47,919 bases of DNA from Burkholderiales bacterium (GTDB lineage: Bacteria > Pseudomonadota > Gammaproteobacteria > Burkholderiales > Burkholderiaceae_C), in the NCBI GenBank assembly GCA_947377275.1, contig CANCFV010000220.1:1-47919 (forward strand), read 5' to 3'. The position numbers and the translations under genes are program-made. The notes beneath the pieces were generated by a model. That model was not told where the DNA came from. It did no database searches and saw only the letters and a program-made list of their open reading frames with translations. This document shows positions 19,338 to 28,712 of the stretch, piece by piece. Numbering within the stretch: the first letter of the stretch is position 1; the number at the start of each line of letters is the position of its first letter.

Positions 19338-20537
19338 TTGACACGCTCTGCCACCCACCCAACCGGCCATGACCGGGCCATTTTGTGGCTGTCGTTGGCC
19401 GCGTTCGCCAGTGCGGCATCCACACGCTTGTGTGACCCCATGCTCCCCGACCTGGGCAGAGCCTTCAGCACCAGCCACAGCGACACGGCCAAGGTCGTGT
19501 CCGCGTATGCCATGGCATACGGTCTGTTGCAGGTGTTCTTCGGCCCATTGGGCGACCAACTGGGCAAATACCGCCTGATCGCTTTCACAACCCTGTTGAG
19601 CACCTTGGGCTCGCTGATGGCCACGTTCGCGACTTCCCTGGACGGCCTGATCCTGGCGCGTGTGCTGACCGGGGTCACGGCGGCTGGCGTCATCCCCTTG
19701 GCCATGGCCTGGATTGGCGACACCGTGCCTTACGAGCAGCGACAAACCACCCTCGCCCGCTTCCTGATCGGACAGGTCTTGGGTGTGGTCGGTGGCCAGT
19801 TCATTGGCGGCACTTTTGCAGACACCCTGGGCTGGCGCAGCGCTTTCGCGTTCATGACACTGCTCTATGCAGTGATCGGCACCGCCGTGCTGGTGGCATC
19901 GCGACGCAATCCGATCACCCGCCACACGCCACTGGCAGCAAGCACCCCAGCTGGGGTTTGGGGGCAGGCCGCCACGGTTTTGCGCGCGCCGTGGGCCCGC
20001 GTGGTGCTGCTGGTGGTGTTCATTGAAGGCGCCGTGATTTTTGGGGCGCTGGCCTTCGTGCCCAGTTACATCCACACGCGCTTCGGCTTGAGCCTCACGG
20101 CCGCTGGCGCCCTGATGGCCTTTTTCGGGCTGGGCGGGCTGTCTTACGTGCTGTTCGCCAAACACTTCGTCAAACGCTTTGGCGAGGTGGGCTTGACGCT
20201 GCTGGGCGGCGGGGCCATTGCCGCAGCCTGGCTGCTGTTGGTTGCTGCGCCCGCATGGGGCTGGGCTGCGCTGGCCTGCTTCCTCAGCGGTGTGGGCTAT
20301 TACGCCATGCACAACACGCTGCAAACCAACGCCACACAAATGACCCCATCGGTGCGTGGCACGGCTGTGTCCCTGTTCGCCTCGTGCTTTTTCATCGGGC
20401 AATCGCTGGGCGTTTCGGTGGGCGCGATGGGCATCGAGCGCTTTGGCATGGCATCGCCTTTTTGGATCTCGGCCGCGCTGCTGCCCTTGCTCAGCGTGGG
20501 GTTTGCCGCGGCACTGAAACACCACCCGCGGGGCTGA
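19338..20537 (+). CDS. MFS transporter (drug:H+ antiporter-like)
   Basis: The frame is open from 19221. Only rare TTG codons (19221 or 19338) can start it before the first membrane helix; 19338 gives an N-terminus of normal length, so it is preferred. Twelve hydrophobic segments are visible. FGPLGDQLGKYRLIAFTTL is the MFS motif A loop and LILARVLTGVTAAGVIPLAM the helix 4-5 region of DHA1-type exporters. The substrate cannot be read from sequence. It lies directly before ureE, so it may share transcription with the accessory urease genes. Confidence 0.85.
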   Translation: MTRSATHPTGHDRAILWLSLAAFASAASTRLCDPMLPDLGRAFSTSHSDTAKVVSAYAMAYGLLQVFFGPLGDQLGKYRLIAFTTLLSTLGSLMATFATSLDGLILARVLTGVTAAGVIPLAMAWIGDTVPYEQRQTTLARFLIGQVLGVVGGQFIGGTFADTLGWRSAFAFMTLLYAVIGTAVLVASRRNPITRHTPLAASTPAGVWGQAATVLRAPWARVVLLVVFIEGAVIFGALAFVPSYIHTRFGLSLTAAGALMAFFGLGGLSYVLFAKHFVKRFGEVGLTLLGGGAIAAAWLLLVAAPAWGWAALACFLSGVGYYAMHNTLQTNATQMTPSVRGTAVSLFASCFFIGQSLGVSVGAMGIERFGMASPFWISAALLPLLSVGFAAALKHHPRG

Positions 20538-20579
20538 CCATGCCTTGCTTGTGCACAATTCTTGCGTAACATCGACCAC

Positions 20580-21263
20580 ATGCTGACCGTCAACAAACTC
20601 ATTCCCCAAGGCCAGGGCTTGGCCGCTGTGCTCATCAAGCGCGCAGCCACCCTCGAAATCGACTGGGACGTGCGCCAGAAAAGCCGCTTTGACGCCACCG
20701 ACAACACTGGGCGACAGCTCGGCGTTTTCTTACCCCGAGGCACCCTCGTGCGCGGCGGCGACGTGCTGGTGGCCGAAGATGGCTCGATGGTGCGGGTGGT
20801 GGCACAGCCCCAAGGCGTGCTGGTGATCACGCCTTGCGCCAGCCATGGCCGCGCCTTTGACCTGGTGCGTGCGGCCTACCACCTGGGCAACCGCCACGTC
20901 CAGATCGAGCTGCAACCCGATCACCTCAAGATCGAGCCAGACCACGTGCTGGCCGACATGTTGCGAGCCATGCACCTGACGGTGACCGAAACCTTGGGTG
21001 CCTTTGAACCCGAGGGCGGTGCCTATGCCGCGGGCGGGCATGGACACAGCCATGGGCATGAACACGAGCACAAGCCCGCCGAGCCCCATGTGCACGGCCC
21101 TGGCTGTGGCCACGATCATGGCCACGCGGACGGTGGACATCATGGCGACCACGACCACGCCACCCCGCCCGCCGTCGCCACCCGCGGCAAGCCCATTGGC
21201 ATTGCCATCAAGTCCGAAAGCGCGCCTCACGTGCATGGCCCTGGCTGCAAACACGACCACTGA
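20580..21263 (+). CDS. ureE: Urease nickel chaperone UreE
   Basis: The protein has 227 residues from the ATG at 20580. The N-terminal and central domains show [18 protein letters not shown], the [18 protein letters not shown] segment, and [25 protein letters not shown] with the conserved nickel-site His. The C-terminal 80 residues are unusually long and His-rich ([43 protein letters not shown]), containing two copies of HVHGPGC. Such tails bind several nickel ions. UreE hands nickel to UreG during urease activation. ureF follows 9 nt downstream. Confidence 0.97.
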   Translation: MLTVNKLIPQGQGLAAVLIKRAATLEIDWDVRQKSRFDATDNTGRQLGVFLPRGTLVRGGDVLVAEDGSMVRVVAQPQGVLVITPCASHGRAFDLVRAAYHLGNRHVQIELQPDHLKIEPDHVLADMLRAMHLTVTETLGAFEPEGGAYAAGGHGHSHGHEHEHKPAEPHVHGPGCGHDHGHADGGHHGDHDHATPPAVATRGKPIGIAIKSESAPHVHGPGCKHDH

Positions 21264-21272
21264 TCGCCACCC

Positions 21273-22043
21273 ATGCCCCGTGTCCTGAGCAAAGCGGCCC
21301 CGCTGAGTGCGCCCGCCCGCCTGCAGCTGATGTGGCTGGCCTCGCCCGCCCTGCCAGTGGGTGGTTTCAGCTATTCCGAGGTGCTCGAATCAGCCATCGA
21401 CTCGGGCCGCGTCAGCAACGAGGCCCAAGCCAGTGCCTGGCTGGTTGACCAGCTGCACCTGAGCCTGGCCAGGGCCGATCTGGCTGTGGTCAGCAAGGCC
21501 GTCTCAGCTTGGGCGCGCGGCGACTTGGATCGTGTCACCGAGCTGAACCGATGGGTCACGCAAACACGTGAGACGAGCGAGCTGCGTCTGCAAACCGAGC
21601 AAATGGGCCGATCCCTGGTCGAGTGGTTGCGCAATCGCAGCGGCGATGCCAGCCCTATGCACGGCGATGTGCGTCTGGCACAGTGCGCCGCGCTGACCCC
21701 CACGCCCACCTGGCCCGTGGCTTTTGCGCTGGCGGTGGCCTTGTGCTTGCCGCATGGCGCGGGCCATGGTCAAAGTCAGGCCATCAGCAGCGAAGCGGTG
21801 CAAGAAACCTTGCTCAGCTTCGCCTTCGGGTGGGCCGAGAACATGGTGCAAGCGGCCATCAAGGCCGTGCCGTTGGGCCAAAGCGCAGGCCAGCGCATGT
21901 TGCAAGCCCTGATCGACCAGATCCCCGACGCCATTGACCACGCCTTGCGACTGTCTGACAGCCAGCGCCAGGCCTTCACCCCCATGCTGGCCATTTTGAG
22001 TGCCCAGCACGAAACCCAATACTCACGCCTCTTCAGATCATGA
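21273..22043 (+). CDS. ureF: Urease accessory protein UreF
   Basis: The 256-residue helical protein shows [40 protein letters not shown] and [21 protein letters not shown], which are diagnostic of UreF. It bridges UreD-urease and UreG in the activation complex and gates nickel delivery. Its stop overlaps the ureG start (ATGA), giving translational coupling. Confidence 0.96.
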   Translation: MPRVLSKAAPLSAPARLQLMWLASPALPVGGFSYSEVLESAIDSGRVSNEAQASAWLVDQLHLSLARADLAVVSKAVSAWARGDLDRVTELNRWVTQTRETSELRLQTEQMGRSLVEWLRNRSGDASPMHGDVRLAQCAALTPTPTWPVAFALAVALCLPHGAGHGQSQAISSEAVQETLLSFAFGWAENMVQAAIKAVPLGQSAGQRMLQALIDQIPDAIDHALRLSDSQRQAFTPMLAILSAQHETQYSRLFRS

Positions 22044-22687
22044 GCAACCTGCACAACGTCCCTGGCCGCACGAAAAAACTGCCCCCCTTGCGCGTGGGCG
22101 TGGGCGGCCCCGTCGGCTCGGGCAAGACCACCTTGCTGGAAATGCTGTGCAAGACCATGCGCGAGCAATACGACCTGGTCGTCATTACCAACGACATCTA
22201 CACCAAAGAAGACCAACGCTTGCTGACCGTGGCTGGCGCGCTCGAACCCGACCGCATCATGGGTGTCGAGACCGGCGGGTGCCCTCACACCGCCATCCGT
22301 GAAGACGCATCCATCAACCTCGAAGCCGTTGACCGCATGCTGGCCAAGTACCCCAACGCCGACATCGTCTTCATCGAGTCGGGCGGCGACAACCTGGCTG
22401 CCACCTTCAGCCCAGAGCTGAGCGACCTCACCATCTACGTCATCGACGTCGCAGCCGGCGAGAAAATCCCGCGCAAGGGCGGGCCTGGCATCACCAAGAG
22501 CGACCTGTTCGTCATCAACAAAACCGATCTGGCCCCGCACGTGGGCGCCGACCTGGCGGTGATGGAGTCCGACACCCAACGCATGCGCCCCACCCGCCCC
22601 TACGCGATGACCAACCTCAAGACCCGGGCCGGCCTGGCCGAGGTGGTTGCGTTCATTGAGCACAAGGGCATGCTCAAGGCAGCCTGA
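22040..22687 (+). CDS. ureG: Urease accessory GTPase UreG
   Basis: The protein has 215 residues. The P-loop is [18 protein letters not shown]; the metal motif is [18 protein letters not shown] with Cys-Pro-His; then [18 protein letters not shown] and the guanine-specificity motif [15 protein letters not shown]. It hydrolyses GTP to drive nickel insertion into urease. It is the last urease gene in the window, 65 nt before the truncated tRNA gene. Confidence 0.98.
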   Translation: MSNLHNVPGRTKKLPPLRVGVGGPVGSGKTTLLEMLCKTMREQYDLVVITNDIYTKEDQRLLTVAGALEPDRIMGVETGGCPHTAIREDASINLEAVDRMLAKYPNADIVFIESGGDNLAATFSPELSDLTIYVIDVAAGEKIPRKGGPGITKSDLFVINKTDLAPHVGADLAVMESDTQRMRPTRPYAMTNLKTRAGLAEVVAFIEHKGMLKAA

Positions 22688-22720
22688 ACGGCACGGCAAA
22701 ACATTCATGTCAGAATGCCG

Positions 22721-22748
22721 CCCTGCGACGCGTGATGCGTGCGCAGGG
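22721..22748 (+). promoter_or_regulatory. Hairpin between ureG and the tRNA-Arg 5' half
   Basis: CCCTGCG-ACGC-GTGAT-GCGT-G-CGCAGGG folds into an 11-bp stem with one bulged G. It lies 4 nt before the tRNA 5' end and has no T-run. It could end ureG transcription inefficiently or be part of the tRNA precursor leader. Confidence 0.5.
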
Positions 22749-22752
22749 TCCG

Positions 22753-22793
22753 CTCTCCGTAGTTCAATGGACAGAACGGCCGCCTCCTAAGCG
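22753..22793 (+). pseudogene. 5' half of host tRNA-Arg(CCU), interrupted by the element
   Basis: CTCTCCG (acceptor 5' strand), TA, a D-arm GTTC-AATGGACA-GAAC, then the anticodon arm GCCGC-CTCCTAA-GCG with anticodon CCT. The sequence leaves the tRNA pattern right after 22793; no variable or T-arm follows. The missing 3' half lies at 46329-46373: its GCGGC completes the anticodon stem and its CGGGGGG pairs with the acceptor strand (two G-U pairs). The element therefore cut the gene within the anticodon loop region and did not restore it. Confidence 0.92.
22783..22793 (+). repeat. Left attachment core (attL)
   Basis: CCTCCTAAGCG, the last base of the 5' anticodon stem, the seven-base loop and the first three bases of the 3' stem of tRNA-Arg(CCU). 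The identical 11-mer is at the right junction. Confidence 0.9.
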
Positions 22794-22886
22794 ACTCAGC
22801 AGGGTGGATGAAGTGACCTAAGTTGTTGATTTATATGAAAAGTAAGCCCTACTAATCCCTCGAAATCCACCTTAATCCAAGGCAGT

Positions 22887-22902
22887 CTTGGAACAAATTT
22901 GG
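22887..22902 (+). repeat. Left copy of a 16-bp end repeat (likely integrase arm site)
   Basis: CTTGGAACAAATTTGG occurs 94 bp inside attL and, in the same orientation, at 46236-46251 near attR. The right end carries further TGGAAC units. This pattern fits arm-type binding sites of tyrosine recombinases. Confidence 0.7.
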
Positions 22903-22938
22903 CACGCGAAGATGGAAAAGTGAGAGCCAGAAACGACA

Positions 22939-22967
22939 ACAGGTAGCACATGGCTACCTGTTTTTTT
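22939..22967 (+). terminator. Intrinsic terminator inside the left end
   Basis: ACAGGTAGC (22939-22947), short loop, GCTACCTGT (22953-22961) and a run of Ts. It would stop transcripts entering from the truncated tRNA/urease side, before the element's own tRNA. Confidence 0.85.
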
Positions 22968-22983
22968 ATGTGGAGTCTGTCGG

Positions 22984-23058
22984 TGGTGTCCCCACCAGGA
23001 ATCGAACCTGGATCTGATTCTTAGGAGGAACCTGTTCTATCCATTGAACTACAGGGAC
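22984..23058 (-). tRNA. Complete tRNA-Arg(CCU) carried by the element
   Basis: On the minus strand, 75 nt fold as a full tRNA: acceptor GTCCCTG/TGGGGAC, D-arm GTTC-AATGGATA-GAAC, anticodon arm GGTTC-CTCCTAA-GAATC with anticodon CCT, T-arm CCAGG-TTCGATT-CCTGG, discriminator A and an encoded CCA. It has the same anticodon as the host gene split by the insertion, but its sequence differs widely outside the conserved bases, so it is not a duplicate of the host gene. It probably supplies AGG decoding after integration. Confidence 0.95.
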
Positions 23059-23118
23059 ACTTGATCAGCCTCAGACTATAGCATTGGTGCGAGTCTTTAG
23101 ACAAGAAGTGAATAGAAA

Positions 23119-23598
23119 ATGGTCAGCCAACAACTTATTGATTATTTGAGAGAAAAGACCAAAGGCAAGTTGTTGATGTCGCCTGAACAACTGTCTGAGG
23201 AAATCGGAATTCCACCAAAGCAGCAATCAAAGCTCAGGAAAGAAAACCGTTTTCCAATCCCCTTCAAGAACATTGGAAGACTGGTCTACTATTCAATTTA
23301 TGACGTGGCTAACTTCTTGTTGAATGGTGAAACGACACCAAGCAAAGAAGTTCCAGAAGAAGCACCAGCACCACAGATCACTCTCAAGAAGAAGCCAGCC
23401 AAGCCCACAGCGCCAGTTCAGGACTTGTCTCATATCTTCATGCTCAGAGCCTTTGCGAAGTCTTTGGAAGAACGTGCAACGGCTATGCTGAACTTGGCAG
23501 AGAACTTGAAAGACTATGCCGACAAGAAAGAAATGAAAGATCGTTTTGAACAGAAGTTCCCAGCAAAGGGTTCAAATGAACCTGTTGTAAAAAAGTAG
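23119..23598 (+). CDS. Small DNA-binding protein (helix-turn-helix, excisionase/AlpA-like place)
   Basis: The 159-residue protein has an N-terminal segment LMSPEQLSEEIGIPPKQQS, then RKENRFPIPFKNIGRLVYYS and YDVANFLLNGE. This resembles the winged helix of MerR/excisionase-like proteins, in which a recognition helix is followed by GRxVYY and a DVxxFL helix. A Pro/Lys-rich linker leads to a helical C-terminus that may multimerise. It is the first gene inside attL, a usual place for a directionality factor, but a transcriptional role is equally possible. No strong ribosome-binding site is seen. Confidence 0.65.
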   Translation: MVSQQLIDYLREKTKGKLLMSPEQLSEEIGIPPKQQSKLRKENRFPIPFKNIGRLVYYSIYDVANFLLNGETTPSKEVPEEAPAPQITLKKKPAKPTAPVQDLSHIFMLRAFAKSLEERATAMLNLAENLKDYADKKEMKDRFEQKFPAKGSNEPVVKK

Positions 23599-23647
23599 GA
23601 TCGCTTTAAGAAGAGTCTTTTAAACCTGGACGCTGGAGATTTTTCAA

Positions 23648-23695
23648 ATGAAACTCCTTCTATCGGATCAAACCGGTAAAAGGATGTCAAAATGA
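23648..23695 (+). CDS. Possible 15-residue leader peptide before the H-NS-like gene
   Basis: ATG at 23648 with TGGAG upstream encodes MKLLLSDQTGKRMSK and stops in TGA that overlaps an in-frame ATG (23692) of the H-NS-like gene. Overlap and ribosome-binding site suggest translational coupling, but a chance ORF of this size is quite possible. Confidence 0.3.
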   Translation: MKLLLSDQTGKRMSK

Positions 23696-23727
23696 ATGAA
23701 TCAACAGCAACCAAGAGGAATAAACCG

Positions 23728-24063
23728 ATGGCAACAGCAACCCCCACCTTTGACGAACTTCAAGCTCAGATCAAGAAGCTTACTGAACAGGCTCAAGCCG
23801 TTCGCAAGACTGAGATTGATGCTGTCCTGACAGACATGAAGGCCAAGATTGAAAAGTATGACCTGACTGCTGATCAACTGGGGTTTAGCTCTACGCCAAA
23901 GAGGGCAACTGCCAAGAAGGCTTCTACTAGCACCAAAGAAGCAGTTGTTATGTATAAGAACGGTGACTTGACTTGGTCAGGTGCTGCACGAGGACGAAAA
24001 CCTAAGTGGGTTATGACAGCACAAGCAGCAGGTGAAGACCTTGAAAAATACCGAGTCAAATAA
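23728..24063 (+). CDS. H-NS-like nucleoid protein
   Basis: The 111-residue protein starts at the ATG at 23728 after AGAGGA (an upstream ATG at 23692, also with a plausible AAAAGGA, would add 12 residues). An N-terminal coiled-coil oligomerisation region (FDELQAQIKKLTEQAQAVRK) is joined by an Ala/Lys-rich linker to the C-terminal DNA-binding motif YKNGDLTWSGAARGRKPKWV, the form seen in betaproteobacterial H-NS proteins. On mobile DNA such proteins silence AT-rich genes and reduce the cost of carriage. It is a single-gene unit with its own terminator. Confidence 0.9.
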   Translation: MATATPTFDELQAQIKKLTEQAQAVRKTEIDAVLTDMKAKIEKYDLTADQLGFSSTPKRATAKKASTSTKEAVVMYKNGDLTWSGAARGRKPKWVMTAQAAGEDLEKYRVK

Positions 24064-24078
24064 ACAAAACCAATAATA

Positions 24079-24102
24079 AGAAGCACCCTTTGGGTGCTTT
24101 TT
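24079..24102 (+). terminator. Terminator after the H-NS-like gene (element-wide hairpin family)
   Basis: AAGCACCC-TT-GGGTGCTT plus a T-run; the GCACC/GGTGC stem recurs after most operons of the element. Confidence 0.9.
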
Positions 24103-24137
24103 CAGTTGACAGTCTCAATCAGCTAATAAAACCATCA

Positions 24138-26798
24138 ATGAATATTTCTCAAGTAGAAGAAAAGGTCAAAGCCCTTGTTGGCAATATTGATCAAGCTGAA
24201 TTCCTATTCAATCTACTGGATTGCTATGGAAAACCGAAGGCTTCCATAACCCGTCTGAAGATAGCTGGCAAGGGAAGTTACAACCTATCCAAGCAGGCTG
24301 ATGAGGTTTTGTGGAAAAAGCAGGTCTATTTCAAAGCCACTGAAAGTGACCAACTGCTATCAGTCATTGATGAGATGAAGCATGCGGAGTCTGTCACAAA
24401 GCACCAGCCACGTTTCATTATTGCTATCAACTCCACTCACCTACTGGCGATTGATACCAAAACACAAGACACGCTTGACATTCCAATAGTTGAACTAAAC
24501 AAAAAGTTTGATTTCTTTTTGCCGTGGGCAGGGTTGGAAAAAGCTCAAGCTCAAAGTGAAAATCCCGCAGATGTCAAAGCAGCCGAAAAAATGGCGAAGC
24601 TGTTTGACCTTCTTAGAGACAACAACCCAGCCGACACAGCGCAAGAAATCCACGCTCAAAACGTATTCCTATCCAGAATATTGTTCTGCTACTTTGCAGA
24701 AGATACAGGCATCTTTGAACCCAAGCTGTTCACGAATCATGTAGCGTCTCATACGACTGAAGACGGTGCTGATCTGGACGACTACTTGCGCAAAGTCTTT
24801 GACGTGATGAACCAGGAACACCGTAAGGGTCTTCCTGCTTACCTCACAGACTTTCCCTATGTGAATGGTGGTTTGTTTGCTGACAAGCTAGCTGTACCAA
24901 AGTTCAACAGAAAATCCCGTGCCATGCTCATTGAGTGTGGCTCCGATCTGAACTGGTCAGAAATCAACCCTGACATCTTTGGTTCAATGATTCAGGCGGT
25001 AGTTGACCCCAGCCAGCGGGGCAACATGGGCATGCACTACACGTCAGTGCCCAACATCATGAAAGTCATTGAACCCCTCTTCCTCAACGAACTGAAGGAA
25101 GAATTTGAAAAGCATTCAGATAACAAAGCCAAACTTGAACAATTGCTTCTTCGGCTTGAACACCTGAAGATTTTTGACCCCGCTTGCGGATCTGGAAACT
25201 TCTTAATTATTGCTTACAGAGAAATCCGCCAGCTTGAAATGGAGCTTTTCAAGCGACTGCAAGAGCTATCCAAGGAAGGCATGTTCCCGCTGTCTCGGAT
25301 CAAACTTTCCCAATTTTACGGAATTGAACTTGACGATTTCGCGCATGAAATAGCAATTCTTTCTCTTTGGCTCGCCGAACATCAGATGAATTTGAAGTTC
25401 AAGGCGACCTTCGGTCACGCTAATCCTGCACTTCCACTGAAAAGCAGTGCCAATGTGATCTGTCGAAACGCCATTCAAATGGATTGGGCTACTCTTGTTC
25501 CTCGCACCACACACGATGAGATTTATCTCATTGGCAATCCGCCATATATTGGAGCCAGCCTTCAAAGCGAGGAACAGAAAGCGGACATTGAAGCAGTCTT
25601 CGTGGGAATACACGATGATCGCAAAGTTGACTATATTGCTTGTTGGTTCATCAAGGCGGCACAGTTTATTAGAACCGGCGGAAAATTCTCTTTCGTGACC
25701 ACCAATTCCGTCAATCAGGGAATTCAAGCAACGATCATTTGGAAACCCATTCTTGGCTGGAATCTAGAAATCTTCTTTGCCCACAAGAGCTTTCCGTGGA
25801 GCAACAACGCCAAGAACAATGCTGGTGTGATAGTTTCCATCATCGGTGTTCAAGCGAAGACCACGAGCACGAAAATCCTTTTCCTTGATGGCTTTGAGCA
25901 CCCAGTTTCCAATATCAATGCTTACCTTGTCAGTGCAGACAATGTTTTTGTTGAAAGTCCAAACAACCCCATTAACGAATTTCCAAAGCTTATTTTTGGT
26001 AATAAACCTATTGACTACGGCCACCTCATTCTCAGTGATGAAGAAATGCAGGCTATTGTTTTCGACTTTCCTAATTCAAATCGTCTATTCAAACGACTAT
26101 ACGGTTCTCAGGAGTTCATTAAAGGAGTTATCCGCTGGTGCATTTGGATAGACAATGAGGCCGATTTAACATTAGCCAGGAACACGCCGCCTATCAGTCA
26201 AAGAATTGACAGTGTGAGGCATGAGCGATTGAAGGGAACCGGGGTGGCGAAATCATGCGCCAATCGTCCACACCAGTTCTGTATGACGAGAAGACCTGAG
26301 TCTTCAATGATAATTATTCCAGAAGTGTCTACAGAGCGCAGGAAATACATTCCGATGGGGTTTCTTGATAACAACGCCATTCCAAGCAATAAAGCGCTGG
26401 TTATCTTCGACCCGCAATTATGGATTTTCGGGCTGCTTACGTCTCTAATGCATATGGTATGGGTGAAGTCCATAACAGGGAGACTCGGAAATGGCTTGAG
26501 CTATTCTGCTGGCATTTGCTACAACAGCTTTCCACTCCCGACACTGGGTGATCAGGACAAGCGGCGGCTGGAAGAACTGTCGTTAGAAATTCTCGCCGCA
26601 CGGGAAACGTATTCTGAAAGAAGCATGTCAGAACTATACGACCCTGACGAAATGCCAACGGAACTCTCCCATGCACACCACCGACTTGATATGGCAGTTG
26701 ACGCCATGTATGCAAAAGGTGAGTTCAAGTCGGACGAGGACAGAATCCGAACACTCTTCAAACTTTACGAAAAAATGACGGGAGTCGCACATGCCTAA
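24138..26798 (+). CDS. MmeI-like class I DNA methyltransferase (defence module gene 1)
   Basis: The 886-residue protein starts at ATG 24138. An N-terminal region resembles the MmeI nuclease domain in layout (QPRFIIAINSTHLLAIDTKT), but I see no D...ExK nuclease residues. A helical domain follows (HAQNVFLSRILFCYFAEDTG, PYVNGGLFAD), then the methyltransferase: MHYTSVPNIMKVIEPLF, the SAM motif FDPACGSGNFLIIAYREI and the adenine-N6 motif NPPYIGAS. A target-recognition-like region and a C-terminal helical part (CYNSFPLP, LDMAVDAMY) complete the MmeI-family order. It probably methylates DNA and, with the next two genes, restricts or otherwise blocks invading DNA. Its stop overlaps the helicase start by 8 nt. 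Confidence 0.88.
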   Translation: MNISQVEEKVKALVGNIDQAEFLFNLLDCYGKPKASITRLKIAGKGSYNLSKQADEVLWKKQVYFKATESDQLLSVIDEMKHAESVTKHQPRFIIAINSTHLLAIDTKTQDTLDIPIVELNKKFDFFLPWAGLEKAQAQSENPADVKAAEKMAKLFDLLRDNNPADTAQEIHAQNVFLSRILFCYFAEDTGIFEPKLFTNHVASHTTEDGADLDDYLRKVFDVMNQEHRKGLPAYLTDFPYVNGGLFADKLAVPKFNRKSRAMLIECGSDLNWSEINPDIFGSMIQAVVDPSQRGNMGMHYTSVPNIMKVIEPLFLNELKEEFEKHSDNKAKLEQLLLRLEHLKIFDPACGSGNFLIIAYREIRQLEMELFKRLQELSKEGMFPLSRIKLSQFYGIELDDFAHEIAILSLWLAEHQMNLKFKATFGHANPALPLKSSANVICRNAIQMDWATLVPRTTHDEIYLIGNPPYIGASLQSEEQKADIEAVFVGIHDDRKVDYIACWFIKAAQFIRTGGKFSFVTTNSVNQGIQATIIWKPILGWNLEIFFAHKSFPWSNNAKNNAGVIVSIIGVQAKTTSTKILFLDGFEHPVSNINAYLVSADNVFVESPNNPINEFPKLIFGNKPIDYGHLILSDEEMQAIVFDFPNSNRLFKRLYGSQEFIKGVIRWCIWIDNEADLTLARNTPPISQRIDSVRHERLKGTGVAKSCANRPHQFCMTRRPESSMIIIPEVSTERRKYIPMGFLDNNAIPSNKALVIFDPQLWIFGLLTSLMHMVWVKSITGRLGNGLSYSAGICYNSFPLPTLGDQDKRRLEELSLEILAARETYSERSMSELYDPDEMPTELSHAHHRLDMAVDAMYAKGEFKSDEDRIRTLFKLYEKMTGVAHA

Positions 26799-28710
26799 CA
26801 TTGTTGATGTCACCTACGAACAGACTGGCCGCAGCACCAGTATCAACAAGTACGGCATGCGGGAAATGCAGGAGCGAGCCTTTGAAGCGCGCACCGCCCA
26901 GTACCTGTTGCTCAAGGCTCCCCCTGCGTCTGGCAAATCACGAGCATTGATGTTCATTGCATTGGACAAGCTCATCAATCAAGGTTTATCCAAAGCAATC
27001 ATTGCCGTTCCTGAAAAATCCATTGGAGGTTCGTTTGACAGCGTGGAACTTAGCAAGTTTGGCTTCTTCGCTGATTGGACTGTTGAACCAAAAAATAACC
27101 TCTGCACTCCCGGTGGTGACAAGAGCAAAGTTCAGGCTTTTATCAATTTCCTGAGCAGTGATGCCAAGATACTGATCTGCACACATGCCACCCTACGGTT
27201 TGCTTTTGAGGCACTTGAAGAGTCCGAGTTTGACAACGTGCTGCTTGCCATTGACGAATTCCATCACGTATCTGCTGACGGTGAAAATCGTCTTGGCGAA
27301 CTGCTTAGAACCGTTATGGCGAAGTCAGACGTGCACATAGCAGCCATGACAGGCTCTTACTTCCGTGGCGACAGTGTGCCGGTCCTTCTACCCGAAGACG
27401 AAGCTCAGTTCACCAAGGTCAGCTATAACTATTACGAGCAGCTAAACGGCTATACCTTTCTGAAGTCTCTTGGCATTGGCTACCACTTCTATCAAGGCAA
27501 ATACCTCAGTGCTATTGACGAAGTGCTAGATACGGACCAGAAGACCATTCTGCACATACCAAGCGTGCAGTCAGGCGAGTCCACGAAGGAAAAATATGAC
27601 GAGGTGGATCGCATACTTGACATCATTGGAACCGTTACCCACCGCGACCCTGAAACTTGCGTCATCTATGTCACTCGTCATGGTGATGGCAAGGAACTGA
27701 AGGTTGCTGATCTGGTGCATGACGAACCCAATGCACGTGAACGTATTGTTGAATACCTTCGCCACATTGAAAAGCCAGAAGACATGGATCTGATCATTGC
27801 TCTTGGCATGGCAAAAGAAGGCTTTGACTGGAAATTCTGTGAGCACGCTCTTACTGTGGGCTATCGTGGTTCCCTGACTGAAGTCATCCAAATCATTGGC
27901 CGCTGCACTCGTGACAGCGACAACAAGAGCCATGCGCAGTTCACCAACCTGATAGCCCAGCCTGACGCAGAAGATGACTTGGTGAAGGTGTCCGTCAATA
28001 ACATGCTGAAGGCCATCACCTGTTCTCTGCTAATGGAACAAGTGCTTGCACCAAACTTCAAGTTCAAGACCAAGCTGAACGATGATGACAAAAGCACCGG
28101 CACAGAGATTAAAGTTCGTGGCCTGAAAGAGCCTTCTTCCAAGCGGGTGAAGGACATCATTGAATCCGACCTTAACGACCTGAAGGCAGCAATCCTGTCT
28201 GACGACAAGATTATTAAAGCACTACCGGGTAACGTTGATCCTGAAGTTATCAACAAGGTGATGATTCCGAAAATCATCAAAATAAAATACCCTGAACTTA
28301 GCGACGCAGAAGTCGAAGAAGTCCGTCAACATGTTGTTGTTGATTCAGTCATCAAAAATGGCGAAATCAAGCAGGAAGGCGACAAGCGTTTTGTTCGCAT
28401 GGCAGACAAGTTCATCAACATTGATGACCTACACATTGACCTGATTGATCGGGTCAATCCGTTCCAGAAGGCATTTGAAATTCTGTCCAAGTCCCTCACC
28501 ACAAAAGTTTTCAAAATCATTCAAGACACCATTGAAGCGACTCGTGTGCAGATGAGTGATGAAGAAGCTGTTTTGCTGTGGCCCAAGATCAAGGATTTCT
28601 TCAAGGTCCAAGGCAGAGAACCCAATATCAATTCTCTGGACCCACTTGAACGCCGTATGGCTGATGCCCTGGTCTACCTCAAGGCTCAACGCAGACAGCA
28701 AGGGGTTTAG
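26791..28710 (+). CDS. Superfamily 2 DEAD/DEAH-type helicase (defence module gene 2)
   Basis: The 639-residue protein has Walker A APPASGKSRA, motif II AIDEFHH (a DEFH box), motif III-like AAMTGSYF, helicase C-terminal DLIIALGMAKEGFDW and motif VI QIIGRCTRD. It is an ATP-dependent DNA translocase or helicase by family. The last 40 residues (FFKVQGREPNINSLDPLE, ALVYLKAQR) resemble the N-terminus of the nuclease encoded next. It overlaps the methyltransferase gene by 8 nt and ends 2 nt before the nuclease GTG, so the three are one operon. Confidence 0.9.
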   Translation: MPNIVDVTYEQTGRSTSINKYGMREMQERAFEARTAQYLLLKAPPASGKSRALMFIALDKLINQGLSKAIIAVPEKSIGGSFDSVELSKFGFFADWTVEPKNNLCTPGGDKSKVQAFINFLSSDAKILICTHATLRFAFEALEESEFDNVLLAIDEFHHVSADGENRLGELLRTVMAKSDVHIAAMTGSYFRGDSVPVLLPEDEAQFTKVSYNYYEQLNGYTFLKSLGIGYHFYQGKYLSAIDEVLDTDQKTILHIPSVQSGESTKEKYDEVDRILDIIGTVTHRDPETCVIYVTRHGDGKELKVADLVHDEPNARERIVEYLRHIEKPEDMDLIIALGMAKEGFDWKFCEHALTVGYRGSLTEVIQIIGRCTRDSDNKSHAQFTNLIAQPDAEDDLVKVSVNNMLKAITCSLLMEQVLAPNFKFKTKLNDDDKSTGTEIKVRGLKEPSSKRVKDIIESDLNDLKAAILSDDKIIKALPGNVDPEVINKVMIPKIIKIKYPELSDAEVEEVRQHVVVDSVIKNGEIKQEGDKRFVRMADKFINIDDLHIDLIDRVNPFQKAFEILSKSLTTKVFKIIQDTIEATRVQMSDEEAVLLWPKIKDFFKVQGREPNINSLDPLERRMADALVYLKAQRRQQGV

Positions 28711-28712
28711 CC

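Noticed and set aside
19257..20609. 450-codon minus-strand frame opposite the MFS gene
   Set aside because: The plus strand has regularly spaced membrane helices and MFS motifs; the antisense translation is His/Gln/Gly-rich without pattern.
22753..22860. A full tRNA at the left junction using element sequence as its 3' half
   Set aside because: After the core the element sequence breaks the anticodon stem and offers no T-arm or acceptor strand, so no tRNA can form.
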